Shown one piece after another: positions 33,451-43,443 of a stretch of 55,715 nt of DNA. The DNA lies in assembly GCF_003206155.1 (NCBI RefSeq), contig NZ_PZJV01000001.1:415290-471004 (forward strand), written 5' to 3'. The notes beneath the pieces were generated by a model. That model was given only the letters and a program-made list of their open reading frames with translations, was not told the DNA's origin and ran no database searches. The stretch comes from Salinicola halophilus (GTDB lineage Bacteria; Pseudomonadota; Gammaproteobacteria; Pseudomonadales; Halomonadaceae). Position 1 is the first letter of the stretch, and the number at the start of each line of letters is the position of its first letter. Both the position numbers and the translations under genes were made by a program.

Positions 33451-34671
33451 ATGAGTTTTCCGTTACGCCGCTGCAGGGCGCTGTTGGGTCTTGCTGGCGG
33501 TCTGCTGATCTTTGCCACGCCTTCACTCGCCGCGGCCCACGCCGCTACCGCTTCATACAGCGCTTCCGGCTCGACACCATCGGCCAGCGACGCCGCTCCC
33601 GCGACGGCCGGTGGGCCCGCCTCGGCGGTACCCCGGCGCGCGACGTTCTGGTCCCAGCTGGTGCTCGACAAGCAGCCCGCAGCCGATGCCTGGACCCGAC
33701 TCCGAGAGGATTTCACGCTCTCGCACGAGACCGACAACCCCCGCGTCGCGGAGTGGCTCGAGTGGTATCGAGCGCACCCGCATCACGTCGAGCGCATCGC
33801 GCTCGAGGCGCGCCCGTGGCTGCACTGGGTGAGCACCCGGCTCGAAGCCAAGGGAATGCCCGGCGAGATCGCGCTGCTGCCGTTCATCGAGAGCGGCTAC
33901 GACCCCACGGCCGCCAACCCGAGTGGTGCCACGGGGCTCTGGCAGTTCATGCCCGGTACCGGCGACGCCATGGGTCTCGAGCGTACGGACTGGTACGACG
34001 GCCGGCGCGACGTACTGGCGGCAACCGATGCCGCGCTGGACTATCTGCATCAGCTGGCCGACCGCTGGTACGAAGACGACGTATTGCTGGGGCTCGCCGC
34101 CTATAACGCCGGCGCCGGTACCGTGAACGCGGCACGCCGCGCCGCGGCCAATCGGGGTGAGCCGATCGACTACTGGCATCTGCGCCTACCCGCGGAAACG
34201 ATGGACTACGTGCCAAGGCTACTCGCCCTCTCCGCGGTCGTTGCGGACCCGACCCGCTATGGCGTCGCCCTGCCGTCGATCCCCGATCGCACCGAGTTCG
34301 TCGAGGTCGACACCGATGGCCCGCTGTCGCTGTCAATGGCCGCGGAGCTGTCGGGTGTCGCGGCCGCCGAGCTGAAAACGCTCAACCCGGGGTTCAAGCG
34401 CGCCTCCACGCGCCCGCGGGACGACGCCAGCCTGGTACTGCCGATCGCCGCGAAATCGCGCTTTCTCGCTAAGCTCGACGCGGTACCCGACGCCGAGCGC
34501 AGCGTGATGAACCGCTACGTGGTGCGGCGGGGAGACACGCTATCGACGATCGCCTCGCGCTTTGGCACGAGCGTGGCGGAAATTCGCCGCAGCAACGCCC
34601 TTTCGGGTAGCATCATTCGGCCCGGGCAGACGCTCAGCGTACCGGCAAGGGCACTGGCCAGCCGTGGTTGA
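33451..34671 (+). CDS. mltD: membrane-bound lytic murein transglycosylase D-like protein
   Basis: Start at the ATG at 33451 (MSFPLRRCRAL); 406 residues. A cleavable signal peptide (about 1-28) precedes the Slt domain (about 125-240): catalytic Glu147 in LLPFIESGYDPTAANPSGATGLWQFMPGTG and the later AYNAGAGTVNAA. One clear LysM lies at the C-terminus (YVVRRGDTLSTIASRFGTS...GQTLSVP, about 357-402), with a degenerate repeat before it. It cleaves peptidoglycan to 1,6-anhydro-muropeptides. Unlike E. coli MltD it has no lipobox cysteine after the hydrophobic core, so it is probably soluble in the periplasm. The gloB-mltD order is widespread. Confidence 0.92.
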   Translation: MSFPLRRCRALLGLAGGLLIFATPSLAAAHAATASYSASGSTPSASDAAPATAGGPASAVPRRATFWSQLVLDKQPAADAWTRLREDFTLSHETDNPRVAEWLEWYRAHPHHVERIALEARPWLHWVSTRLEAKGMPGEIALLPFIESGYDPTAANPSGATGLWQFMPGTGDAMGLERTDWYDGRRDVLAATDAALDYLHQLADRWYEDDVLLGLAAYNAGAGTVNAARRAAANRGEPIDYWHLRLPAETMDYVPRLLALSAVVADPTRYGVALPSIPDRTEFVEVDTDGPLSLSMAAELSGVAAAELKTLNPGFKRASTRPRDDASLVLPIAAKSRFLAKLDAVPDAERSVMNRYVVRRGDTLSTIASRFGTSVAEIRRSNALSGSIIRPGQTLSVPARALASRG

Positions 34672-34790
34672 AGCGTTTCTCCGTGATTGAAACGTTCCGC
34701 GGGGGTTGAGGCTGTTCGTCGGAGCTGACGCCTCTCGCCGGGCGGGTGACACATCAGACGGGGCACACGCCCCCGGTGGAGAGGCACGGC

Positions 34791-36683
34791 ATGACGAGAC
34801 GCTGGAGGTACCTGGCACTGCTGGTCTTGACGCTCGGCCTCTTCGGCCAGGCGGGAGGCGCGTTTCGCGCCTTCGCCGATGCCCAGCCGCCCCAGCGTCT
34901 CGAAGACGAGCGACCGGCGGCACCTGGCTCGGCCGCGACCGTCCATGCCATCGCGCTCTACGATGATCCTGCGCTACCGGTGAACTTCGACCATCTCCCC
35001 TACGCCAACCCCGATGCGCCGAAGGGAGGCACCCTGCGCCGGGCGGCCAACGGCAGTTTCGATTCCACCAACCCTTTCATCATTCAGGGGTCGCCCGCGG
35101 AGGGGCTGCAGCAGCTCTACGACACCTTGATGGTGTCGAGCGCCGACGAGCCTTTCACCATGTACGGGCTGCTGGCCGGCGGGATTCGTCTCGATCCCGA
35201 ACGGCACTGGATGGAGATCGACCTTCGTCCCGAAGCGCGTTTCCACGACGCCGTGCCGGTAACCGCCGAAGACGTCGTCTTCAGTTTTCGTCTTCTGCGC
35301 GACAAGGGGCAGCCCTTCTATCGCGCCTATTACGCCGGCGTGGAGTCGGTCGGGGCGATCGATGTGCGAACGGTGCGCTTCACGTTTCCCGACAACGAAT
35401 CCCGCGAATTGCCGCTGATACTCGGCCAGCTTCCCGTGCTGCCCAAGCACTACTGGGCGAAGCGCGACTTCACGCGGCCAACGCTCGAGGCGCCGCTCGG
35501 TTCCGGCCCCTACGAGATCGAAAGCCTCGACCCCGGCCGGCAAATCGTCTATCGCCGAGCCGAGAATTACTGGGGCCGCGATCTGCCGATCAATCGCGGA
35601 CGCTACAACATCGATCGCCTCGTGTTCGATAGCTTTCGCGATCAGTCGGTGGCGCTGGAGGCGTTTCTCGCCGGCGCGCTGGATTTTCGTCTCGAGAGCA
35701 GCGCCAAGAGCTGGGCGACGGCGTACGCCACGCCGGCGGTACGTGACGGCGCGATCGAGCGCCTGGTCATTCCGGACGGTCAGCCGGCGGGCATGCAGGG
35801 CTACGTGATCAATACGCGTCGGCCCGCGCTACAGGACACGCGTGTTCGTCAGGCGCTATCGCTCGCTTTCGATTTCGACTGGCTCAACGAGCATCTTTTC
35901 TACGGCGTCTACGAGCGTACCCAGAGCTATTTCGAGAACTCCGAGATGGCAGCGCAAGGACTGCCTCAGGGCGAAGAAGCCAAGCTGCTCGCCCCCTTCG
36001 AAGACGAACTGCCGGCTGGCGTGTTCGATCAGGCGCTGCCAATGCCCCAGCCGCAGGCGTTGCGCCCCCGGCTGCGCCGCGCCCTCGAACTGCTGCGCGA
36101 GGCGGGCTACGAAGTCCGCGACGATACGCTGGTGAACCGGGCCACCGGCCGCCCGTTCACGCTAGAGTTCCTGCTCTACGACAGTCAGTGGGAGCGGATC
36201 ACGCAGCCGTTCGTGCGCAATCTCGAGCGGCTGGGTATTCATGCGCGTATTCGCCTGGTCGACGTCAATCAGTACCTCGACCGACTGCGGCACTTTCAGT
36301 TCGACATGGTGGTCGGCAGCTTTCCGCAGTCGGCCAACCCTGGCAACGAGCAGCGCGACTTCTGGCACAGCGACTACGCCGAGACGCCTCAGAGCCGCAA
36401 CCTGGCAGGCGTTCGCGATCCGGTGATCGATGCGCTGGTGGACGACCTGATCGCGGCCGATGATCGCCGGGCGCTGGATGCCGCCGCCCGCGCGCTCGAT
36501 CGCGTACTGCGCTGGGGATTCTACGTCGTGCCCCAGTGGAACTTCGACGGCACGCGTATCGCCGTCTGGGACAAGTTCGACTATCCCGCGCCCTTCCCGC
36601 GTTACACGCAGGATCTCAGCGTCTGGTGGGTGAATCCCGAACGTGCGTCCGCCATTACGGCACGTCAGCTCGGCGACAGGTGA
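34791..36683 (+). CDS. yejA: extracellular solute-binding protein YejA (oligopeptide/microcin C-type ABC transporter)
   Basis: The start is the ATG at 34791 after GGAGAGGCACGGC; 630 residues. Signal peptide about 1-30, then the family-5 SBP opening HAIALYDDPALPVNFDHLPYANPDAPKGGTLRR (about 51-83) that is diagnostic of YejA. Further conserved pieces are FRLLRDKGQPFYRAYYAGV and GSGPYEIESLDPGRQIVYRR. It delivers peptides (in E. coli also microcin C) to YejBEF. It leads a four-gene operon; yejB starts 9 bp after its stop. Confidence 0.94.
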   Translation: MTRRWRYLALLVLTLGLFGQAGGAFRAFADAQPPQRLEDERPAAPGSAATVHAIALYDDPALPVNFDHLPYANPDAPKGGTLRRAANGSFDSTNPFIIQGSPAEGLQQLYDTLMVSSADEPFTMYGLLAGGIRLDPERHWMEIDLRPEARFHDAVPVTAEDVVFSFRLLRDKGQPFYRAYYAGVESVGAIDVRTVRFTFPDNESRELPLILGQLPVLPKHYWAKRDFTRPTLEAPLGSGPYEIESLDPGRQIVYRRAENYWGRDLPINRGRYNIDRLVFDSFRDQSVALEAFLAGALDFRLESSAKSWATAYATPAVRDGAIERLVIPDGQPAGMQGYVINTRRPALQDTRVRQALSLAFDFDWLNEHLFYGVYERTQSYFENSEMAAQGLPQGEEAKLLAPFEDELPAGVFDQALPMPQPQALRPRLRRALELLREAGYEVRDDTLVNRATGRPFTLEFLLYDSQWERITQPFVRNLERLGIHARIRLVDVNQYLDRLRHFQFDMVVGSFPQSANPGNEQRDFWHSDYAETPQSRNLAGVRDPVIDALVDDLIAADDRRALDAAARALDRVLRWGFYVVPQWNFDGTRIAVWDKFDYPAPFPRYTQDLSVWWVNPERASAITARQLGDR

Positions 36684-36692
36684 GAGTGCTTT

Positions 36693-37766
36693 ATGGCGAG
36701 CTATCTGCTTCGACGTCTTCTGCTCATGATCCCCACGCTGCTGGGTATCCTGTTGCTCAATTTCGTCATCGTCCAAGCGGCACCGGGCGGGCCCATCGAC
36801 CAAATGATGGCGCGGTTCGAAGGGCTGAGCAGCACCGCGAGCACCGGTCTCGAGGGCGGGGGCGGCGACAGCGTCGGGGGCAGCGGCTCGCAGCGCCTGC
36901 AGGGTGTCGACGAACAGCTGCGGCAGGCACTCACCGAGGAGTACGGGTTCGACAAGCCCGCCTGGGAGCGCTTCGCACTGATGCTCAAGGGCTATGCCCG
37001 GTTCGATCTCGGCGAAAGCCTCTTCCGCGGCCGGCCGGTGATAGATCTCATCATCGATCGACTGCCGGTTTCGATCTCGCTGGGGCTCTGGACCACGTTG
37101 CTGGTCTATCTCATTTCAATCCCGCTCGGCATTCGCAAGGCACTGCGGCACGGCAGCGCCTTCGACGTCTGGTCATCCGGTGTCGTCGTGGTCGGCTACG
37201 CCATCCCCGGCTTTCTCTTCGCGATTCTGCTGATCGTCGTCTTCGCCGGCGGGAGCTACCTGAACTGGTTCCCGCTGCGCGGGCTCACCTCGGCGAATTT
37301 CGATGAGCTGAGCGTACTGGCCAAGATCCAGGACTACTTCTGGCACATCACCCTGCCGGTACTGGCGTCGGCCGTGGGCAGCTTCGCCACGCTAACCATG
37401 CTCACCAAGAACAGTTTTCTCGACGAGATCCACAAGCAGTACGCGCTGACGGCGCGAGCCAAGGGCGCCTCCGAACGCCGCGTGCTCTACGGCCACGTCT
37501 TTCGTAACGCGATGCTGATCATTATCGCGGGGATGCCAGCGGCCCTGATCGGCATCTTCTTCACCGGTTCGCTGTTGATCGAGGTGATCTTCTCGCTCGA
37601 TGGTCTCGGCCTGCTAGGTTTCGAGGCGGTCATGCAGCGCGACTATCCGCTAATCTTCGGCACGCTCTATCTCTACACGTTGATGGGGCTGTTGCTAAAG
37701 CTGCTCTCCGATTTGACCTACGTCTGGGTCGACCCACGAATCGACTTCGCGAGCCGGGAGGCGTGA
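36693..37766 (+). CDS. yejB: oligopeptide ABC transporter permease YejB
   Basis: The 357-residue DppB-type permease has six helices. The first (about 9-29: [25 protein letters not shown]) carries the family start, and a large periplasmic loop follows with a serine/glycine-rich insert (about 48-72) characteristic of YejB. The EAA loop is in [22 protein letters not shown] (about 252-273). It pairs with YejE. Its stop overlaps the yejE start by one base (TGATG). Confidence 0.94.
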   Translation: MASYLLRRLLLMIPTLLGILLLNFVIVQAAPGGPIDQMMARFEGLSSTASTGLEGGGGDSVGGSGSQRLQGVDEQLRQALTEEYGFDKPAWERFALMLKGYARFDLGESLFRGRPVIDLIIDRLPVSISLGLWTTLLVYLISIPLGIRKALRHGSAFDVWSSGVVVVGYAIPGFLFAILLIVVFAGGSYLNWFPLRGLTSANFDELSVLAKIQDYFWHITLPVLASAVGSFATLTMLTKNSFLDEIHKQYALTARAKGASERRVLYGHVFRNAMLIIIAGMPAALIGIFFTGSLLIEVIFSLDGLGLLGFEAVMQRDYPLIFGTLYLYTLMGLLLKLLSDLTYVWVDPRIDFASREA

Positions 37767-38875
37767 TGCGACTCTCATCTCTGTTCCCGGCGACCCGTGG
37801 CAGGCGCGGGCTATCGCCCATCACGCGTCGACGACTGAACGTGTTTCGCCATAACCGGCGGGCCCTGGCGTCACTCTGGATCTTTGGCATGCTCTTCATC
37901 TTGAGCCTTGCCGCCGAACTGATCAGTAACGACAAGCCGCTGGTCATGCAGTATCAGGGGGACTGGTACGTGCCGGTCGTGGTCGACTACCCCGAGACCA
38001 CCTTTGGCGGTTTTCTTCCCACCACGACGGATTACCACGACCCCTTCGTCAGGTCACAGATCGAGGCCCACGGGTGGGCGATCTGGCCGCCGGTCCCCTT
38101 CGACTACCAGACGTTGGATCGAGATGTCGGCGGCCCCGTACCCTCGCCCCCGGGGCCGCGTCACTGGCTGGGCACGGACGACCAGGGGCGGGATGTCTTC
38201 GCGCGGGTGATCTACGGTTTTCGGCTCTCGGTGGCGTTCGCGCTCGCGCTCACCGCCGGGTCTCTCGTCATCGGCGTGAGCATCGGCGCGCTCCAGGGCT
38301 ACTACGGTGGCAAGATCGATCTCATCGGACAGCGGCTCATCGAGATCTGGTCGGGGCTACCGGTCCTCTTTCTGCTGATCATCCTGGCAAGCTTGGTGGA
38401 GCCGAATATCTGGTGGCTGCTCGGCATCATGCTGCTCTTCACGTGGCTGGGGCTCGTGGACATCGTGCGCGCCGAATTCCTGCGCGCGCGCAATCTGGAA
38501 TACGTTCGCGCCGCCCGCGCCATGGGCCTGCCATCAAGACTGATCATGTGGCGCCATGTGCTGCCCAACGCGATGGTCGCCACGCTCACCTTCATTCCGT
38601 TTCTCTTCACCGGTGCCATCACCACGCTGACCGCGCTCGATTTTCTCGGGTTCGGGCTGCCTCCCGGGTCTCCTTCCCTGGGTGAGCTCGTGGCGCAGGG
38701 CAAGAACAACCTGCAGGCGCCCTGGCTCGGGATCACCGCCTTCGTCACGCTGAGCGTGATGCTCTCCCTGCTGGTCTTCATCGGCGAGGGGTTGCGCGAT
38801 GCCTTCGACCCCCGGATTCGCATGCCGACGTCGATGCCGCAGCCAACCACCCGATCACCGGAGCGCTCGCCATGA
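37766..38875 (+). CDS. yejE: oligopeptide ABC transporter permease YejE
   Basis: I prefer the ATG at 37766 over the GTG three bases upstream because of spacing from GGGAG; about 369 residues. This DppC-type permease has an extended periplasmic domain after helix 1 (about 55-130: DYPETTFGGFLPTTTDYHDPFV), typical of YejE. It then has GTDDQGRDVFARVIYGFRLS and the EAA loop YVRAARAMGLPSRLIMWRHVLPNAM (about 246-270). It overlaps yejF by 4 bp. Confidence 0.94.
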   Translation: MRLSSLFPATRGRRGLSPITRRRLNVFRHNRRALASLWIFGMLFILSLAAELISNDKPLVMQYQGDWYVPVVVDYPETTFGGFLPTTTDYHDPFVRSQIEAHGWAIWPPVPFDYQTLDRDVGGPVPSPPGPRHWLGTDDQGRDVFARVIYGFRLSVAFALALTAGSLVIGVSIGALQGYYGGKIDLIGQRLIEIWSGLPVLFLLIILASLVEPNIWWLLGIMLLFTWLGLVDIVRAEFLRARNLEYVRAARAMGLPSRLIMWRHVLPNAMVATLTFIPFLFTGAITTLTALDFLGFGLPPGSPSLGELVAQGKNNLQAPWLGITAFVTLSVMLSLLVFIGEGLRDAFDPRIRMPTSMPQPTTRSPERSP

Positions 38876-40452
38876 CCCCTGCGACGATTTTCGAACTGCG
38901 TGATTTCGCGATCCGCTTCGGCGATTTCCAGGCAGTCACGGCGCTGGATCTTCACGTCGATCGCGGGGAGACGGTGGCGGTCGTGGGTGAGTCGGGCTCG
39001 GGCAAGTCGGTGAGCGTTCTGGGGGCGTTGAATCTGCTGCCGCCCGGTAGCGAGATATCCGGCGTGAGGCGCTTCGCGCAGCGCGATCTCGGGGCGCTGC
39101 CGAGAGGCGAGTGGAATGCCCTGCGCGGGGGGCGAATCGGTTTCGTCTTTCAGGAACCGATGACCTCGCTCAACCCGCTGCATACCGTGGGGAAGCAGTT
39201 GAAGGAGACGCTGCGGCTGCATCAGGGGTTACGCGGCGGTGAGGCGACCCGGCGCAGCCGGGAACTGCTCGAGCGGGTACGCCTGCCCCGAGTCGATGAC
39301 ATGCTCACGGCACGTCCGCACCAGCTTTCCGGCGGACAGCGACAGCGGGTGATGATTGCCATGGCGATCGCCAATGCGCCCGAACTGCTGATCGCCGATG
39401 AACCGACCACGGCGCTCGACGTGACAGTGCAGCGCGAGATACTGACGCTGCTCGACGAGCTGCGCCGCGAGCAGGGAATGGGCGTGATCCTCATCAGCCA
39501 TGACCTGAATCTGGTGCAATGCCATGCCGACCGCGTCGTGGTCATGAAATCCGGCGCTGTCGTCGAGACCGCCGCGACAGCGACGCTGTTTGCATCGCCG
39601 CAGAGGGCTTACAGTCGCGAACTGATCGCCGCGGTGCCCGAGGGGCATCCGCCGGCGATCGCCGGCGATGCGCCGGTGCTGCTGGAAACGCAGGCTCTCA
39701 GCGTGAATTTCGCTCGCGCCAAACCGCTGTTGGGACGTCGCCCGCCCCCCTTCGTCGCGCTCGAACCGCTATCATTCTCGCTACGTCAGGGTGAGACGCT
39801 TGGCGTGGTCGGTGAATCCGGCTCGGGTAAATCCACCCTCGCCTTCGCGCTGCTGCGACTGCTGACGGCCAATGGCCGTATTACCTTCGATGGCGAACGT
39901 CTCGATACCCTTCAAGGTCGTGCCCTACGTCAGAGACGCCACCAGTTTCAGATCGTCTTTCAGGATCCTTACGGTTCGCTGTCACCGCGGATGCCGGTGG
40001 CGGATATCGTCAGTGAAGGGTTGCGCTTCCATCAGCCGGATCTCACGCCCGAGCGTATCGAGGCGCAAGTGTCTGAAGTGCTTGCCGAGGTCGGTCTCCC
40101 CGCCAACTGCGGGGATCGCTATCCGCACGAGTTTTCCGGCGGGCAACGTCAGCGCATCGCCATTGCGCGCGCGCTGATTCTCAGGCCACGCATGCTGGTG
40201 CTCGACGAGCCGACGTCGGCTCTGGATCGCACCGTGCAGAAACAGCTCATACAGTTACTTCGGGATCTTCAAACCCGTCATGGCATCAGCTATTTGTTCA
40301 TCAGTCACGATCTGGCCGTCGTCAGAGCCATGTCGCATCGAGTGATGGTGCTCAAGAATGGCAAGCTGGTCGAATGCGGCGATATCGAGGCCGTTTTTCA
40401 GGCCCCGCAGTCGTCGCATACTCGCGAGCTTATTCAAGCGGCATACGTCTGA
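38872..40452 (+). CDS. yejF: oligopeptide ABC transporter ATP-binding protein YejF (two ATPase domains)
   Basis: The 526-residue protein fuses two DppD/DppF-like ATPase domains. The first has Walker A GESGSGKS (39-46), LSGGQRQR near 145 and LLIADEPTTALD. The second has GESGSGKST near 318, SGGQRQR near 421 and LVLDEPTSALDRTVQ. This fusion is diagnostic of YejF, which powers both halves of the transporter. It is the last gene of yejABEF. The short AT-rich gap that follows (40453-40514, ending against convergent rsuA) has no clear hairpin. Confidence 0.94.
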   Translation: MTPATIFELRDFAIRFGDFQAVTALDLHVDRGETVAVVGESGSGKSVSVLGALNLLPPGSEISGVRRFAQRDLGALPRGEWNALRGGRIGFVFQEPMTSLNPLHTVGKQLKETLRLHQGLRGGEATRRSRELLERVRLPRVDDMLTARPHQLSGGQRQRVMIAMAIANAPELLIADEPTTALDVTVQREILTLLDELRREQGMGVILISHDLNLVQCHADRVVVMKSGAVVETAATATLFASPQRAYSRELIAAVPEGHPPAIAGDAPVLLETQALSVNFARAKPLLGRRPPPFVALEPLSFSLRQGETLGVVGESGSGKSTLAFALLRLLTANGRITFDGERLDTLQGRALRQRRHQFQIVFQDPYGSLSPRMPVADIVSEGLRFHQPDLTPERIEAQVSEVLAEVGLPANCGDRYPHEFSGGQRQRIAIARALILRPRMLVLDEPTSALDRTVQKQLIQLLRDLQTRHGISYLFISHDLAVVRAMSHRVMVLKNGKLVECGDIEAVFQAPQSSHTRELIQAAYV

Positions 40453-40514
40453 TTTTTTCGATGTTTAAATATAAAAGATAACGGTATAAACCCGAAAATC
40501 ATCATGCCCTCTTT

Positions 40515-41222
40515 TTAGAAGGCAGCGATTTCCTCCGGCCGCAAGTGGCGACATTCGCCAGGCTCCAGGTCGGGATCGAGCTCAAGTGGACCGATCGATT
40601 CACGATGAAGCGACACGATGGAGTGCCCGACCGCCGTCATCATGCGTCTCACCTGATGGTATCGACCCTCGGTCACACCAATGAGGACGTCTTGCTCACT
40701 CAGCCGCTCGAAAGTGGCCGGTTTGGTGGGCTTGTCTTCGCCCTCGAGGGTAACGCCCTTCTTGAAACGGGCCGTGACTCGCTCCGCGTCCTTCTCGTCC
40801 ATTGGTTCGGCAAGCGTGGCGCGATAGCGTTTGAGACAGTCCCGATTGGGGGTGGTGACGCGATGCGTCCATTGGCCGTCGTCGCTGATCAACAGGAGTC
40901 CCGACGTCTCCACGTCGAGCCGCCCTACCGGGTGCAGTCGCTCCCGCTGTTCGATCTCGATGAGGCTCAGCACTGACGGGTAATGGGTCGGCTTGAGCGA
41001 ACATTCGACGCCTTCGGGCTTGTGCATCATCAGATACCGAAAGCCTATCCGGGCGATGGGCTCTCCGAGCCAGAGCACATCCTGCTCGTCGTCGACGTGT
41101 AGCGCTCCGCTGCGCACCGGTTCACCGTCGACGCTCACCTCTCCCCGTCGCAGCGCCTGCTTGGCCTGGCTGCGAGTCAAATCGGTGGACTCGCTCAAAA
41201 ATCGATCCAAACGCATCATCAT
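40515..41222 (-). CDS. rsuA: 16S rRNA pseudouridine(516) synthase
   Basis: The 235-residue protein has an N-terminal S4 RNA-binding domain (about 3-50: RLDRFLSESTDLTRSQAKQALRRGEVSVDG) and the catalytic domain with LHPVGRLDVETSGLLLISDDG (97-117), Asp103 being the nucleophile. FxRLSEQDVLIGVTEGRYHQVRRM near 165-188 is the second RsuA-type motif. It isomerises U516 of 16S rRNA. The start overlaps the yafV stop by 4 bp; M2 or M3 could also initiate. Confidence 0.94.
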   Translation of the reverse strand: MMMRLDRFLSESTDLTRSQAKQALRRGEVSVDGEPVRSGALHVDDEQDVLWLGEPIARIGFRYLMMHKPEGVECSLKPTHYPSVLSLIEIEQRERLHPVGRLDVETSGLLLISDDGQWTHRVTTPNRDCLKRYRATLAEPMDEKDAERVTARFKKGVTLEGEDKPTKPATFERLSEQDVLIGVTEGRYHQVRRMMTAVGHSIVSLHRESIGPLELDPDLEPGECRHLRPEEIAAF

Positions 41223-42025
41223 TCATCCAATTGAAAACGGTCGGCATCTTGCCACGCGGGGAACTGCTCGCGAAACCGATCGAGCGCCGTTCTCGAAAGC
41301 ACTGCCGTCTCGACGAACGCCCGCCCCGCCTCTGCATCGACTAACGGGTCACCCTTGAAGTCCACCAGCAGCGAGTCACCGGTATAGCTCAGCCCGTTGC
41401 CATCCTCGCCCACGCGGTTGACTCCAATGACATAGCTCAAGTTCTCGACGGCGCGCGCTTGCAACAGCGTGCGCCAGGGCTGTCGACGCACGCCCGGCCA
41501 GTTGGCGACACACAGCAGGGCGTCGTATTCGAATGGTGCCGACGACGACGACGGCTGCTGGCGAAGCCATACGGGGAAGCGCAGGTCGTAGCAGACGCTC
41601 AGCAGCAGCCGGAATCCCTTGAGAGTCACCAGTTTGCGCTCATCGCCCGCGGCATAGTGCAGAGGCTCCTCCCCCATGCGAAAGAGATGGCGCTTGTCGT
41701 AATGGGTTACCTGCCCGTCGGGCGTGACCCAATAGAGCCGATTGACGCAGCGCTCGCCGTCGCGAATCGCAAGGCTACCCGTCATCACGCAGCGGCGCTC
41801 GCGCGCCTGCGCCTTCATCCAGTCGAGCGTGGGACTGGTATCGGCCGATTCCGCAAAGCGTTCCGGGCGCATGGTAAAACCCGTGGCGAACATCTCCGGC
41901 AGCACGATCAGGTCGGTCTCACCGGCATCGAGGGAAACGAGGCATTTCTCGATATCCCGACGGTTGGCAGCCGGGTCCTCCCAGTGCAGGTCCGTCTGAA
42001 CGAGACTGACGCGCAAATCACTCAT
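41219..42025 (-). CDS. yafV: nitrilase-superfamily omega-amidase YafV
   Basis: The 268-residue protein has the Glu-Lys-Cys catalytic set: E44 in VLPEMFATGF, K111 in HYDKRHLF and C145 in SVCYDLRFPVW. DLRFPVWLRQQ and YDALLCVANWPGVRRQPW match the YafV/Nit2 branch. It hydrolyses alpha-ketoglutaramate or ketosuccinamate in amino-acid salvage. It is first in a two-gene unit with rsuA. The 112-bp gap upstream separates it from divergent rarD. Confidence 0.92.
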   Translation of the reverse strand: MSDLRVSLVQTDLHWEDPAANRRDIEKCLVSLDAGETDLIVLPEMFATGFTMRPERFAESADTSPTLDWMKAQARERRCVMTGSLAIRDGERCVNRLYWVTPDGQVTHYDKRHLFRMGEEPLHYAAGDERKLVTLKGFRLLLSVCYDLRFPVWLRQQPSSSSAPFEYDALLCVANWPGVRRQPWRTLLQARAVENLSYVIGVNRVGEDGNGLSYTGDSLLVDFKGDPLVDAEAGRAFVETAVLSRTALDRFREQFPAWQDADRFQLDE

Positions 42026-42137
42026 GTTGACGTCTCCAGATACAAGGGTTCGAGGCGACTGGCCGATCGTTCGGCCATCCCGTTACTGCTCATGATAGAT
42101 TGTCCGCCCCGCCAACTCGAAGCCGGCAGCCCCGCCA

Positions 42138-43097
42138 ATGACCGCTCCTTCATCGCCGACCGCACGCATTTCTCAGCCCGCCGATGATGGCCCCGCCCGG
42201 GCCGGCGTCGGCCTAGGCCTGCTCGCCTACACACTGTGGGGCTGCTTTCCCCTTTTCTTCGCGCTGTTCGGTGCCGTTCCTGCCGCAGAAGTGCTGCTCC
42301 ACCGAATCCTGTGGTCCTGCGTTTTCCTGATGGGGGTCGTGACGCTGCTCGGTCGCTGGCCCGGCGTCTGCGTCGGCATTCGTCGCCCCGGAACGCTGCT
42401 GCCCGTGGCCGGGTGCGCCGTACTGATTGCGACGAACTGGGGCCTTTTCATCTACGCGGTCGAAACGTCGCGCGTGCTGCAAGCGAGCCTTGGCTACTTC
42501 ATTACGCCGCTGGTGAATATCGGGCTGGGGATGCTGGCGCTGCGCGAACGCCTGGGGCGATGGCAGGCAGTGGCGATAGGCTTCGCCGTGGGAGGTATCG
42601 TGCTGCAGTTGATCTGGCTGGGGAGGCTGCCCTGGATCAGCTTGGCGCTGGCGGCGACCTTCGGGACCTATGGCCTGCTGCGCAAGAGGATTGCGCTGGA
42701 CGGGCTCTCGGCGTTACTCGCCGAAACCGCCCTGCTCGCCCCCGTGACGCTCGGCGCCTTCGCCTGGCTGACGGCGACAGGGACTTCACATTTTACCCAG
42801 AGCGTCTCGACCGGGGCGCTGCTGATCACGAGTGGTGTCGTCACGACGCTTCCGCTGCTGGCCTTTGCGGGCGCGGCCCGGCGATTGAGGCTGGCGACAC
42901 TCGGTTTTCTGATGTACGTGAACCCGAGCCTTCAGTTTCTCATCGCGCTAGTGGTCTTCGACGAGCCGCTGTCGCAAGCGCAGTCGGCAACGTTCGTCCT
43001 GATCTGGATCGGGCTTGCAATCTACTCGGTCTCGACCTGGCGCGCGCATCGTCGGCAACGCAGCGTACGTCGAGATTCCGACACGAGCGCCGGCTAA
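42138..43097 (+). CDS. rarD: EamA-family transporter RarD
   Basis: The 319-residue protein has ten hydrophobic helices in two EamA repeats. The RarD hallmark GLGLLAYTLWGCFPLFF is at about 25-41, followed by LLHRILWSCVF and the NWGLFIYAVE segment (about 101-110). RarD proteins are drug/metabolite exporters of uncertain substrate, originally named from chloramphenicol sensitivity. The N-terminal 22 residues are hydrophilic and longer than usual, so an internal start is possible. It is convergent with fliE, 10 bp away. Confidence 0.92.
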   Translation: MTAPSSPTARISQPADDGPARAGVGLGLLAYTLWGCFPLFFALFGAVPAAEVLLHRILWSCVFLMGVVTLLGRWPGVCVGIRRPGTLLPVAGCAVLIATNWGLFIYAVETSRVLQASLGYFITPLVNIGLGMLALRERLGRWQAVAIGFAVGGIVLQLIWLGRLPWISLALAATFGTYGLLRKRIALDGLSALLAETALLAPVTLGAFAWLTATGTSHFTQSVSTGALLITSGVVTTLPLLAFAGAARRLRLATLGFLMYVNPSLQFLIALVVFDEPLSQAQSATFVLIWIGLAIYSVSTWRAHRRQRSVRRDSDTSAG

Positions 43098-43107
43098 GCG
43101 CTCGACG

Positions 43108-43443
43108 TCAGATCTGCATGCCCATGATTTCCTTGTAGGCCGTCACCATCCGGTTACGCACCTGAACCCCCATATCGAACGCCACGCTCGCCTTCTGCAT
43201 GTCGATCATGACGTCGTTGAGCGCGACGTCGGTATCGCCCGACTGGAACGACATCGCCTGCTGATTCGCAGACTGCTGCATCGCATTGATGCGTCCAAGC
43301 GATGCCTGGAGTTCGCCGGCGAAACCGCCGTTGGGTTCGCCGGCGACATCCGCGGGCAGCGTCGCGGCCCCGGTCTGCCCGGTTGCCTGGGTCGAAAGCG
43401 CCTGCATCTGCGCAAGCGCGGCCTGAATGGCGGGTGCACTCAT
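43108..43443 (-). CDS. fliE: flagellar hook-basal body protein FliE
   Basis: The start is the ATG at 43443 after AGGAACCCCT; 111 residues. The C-terminal half carries the conserved FliE pattern LNDVMIDMQKASVAFDMGVQVRNRMVTAYKEIMGMQI (about 75-111), a helix that joins the MS ring to the rod. The first 50 residues are alanine/glutamine-rich. As in E. coli it is transcribed alone and away from fliF. FliE is among the first proteins exported and is needed for export-gate function. Confidence 0.95.
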   Translation of the reverse strand: MSAPAIQAALAQMQALSTQATGQTGAATLPADVAGEPNGGFAGELQASLGRINAMQQSANQQAMSFQSGDTDVALNDVMIDMQKASVAFDMGVQVRNRMVTAYKEIMGMQI

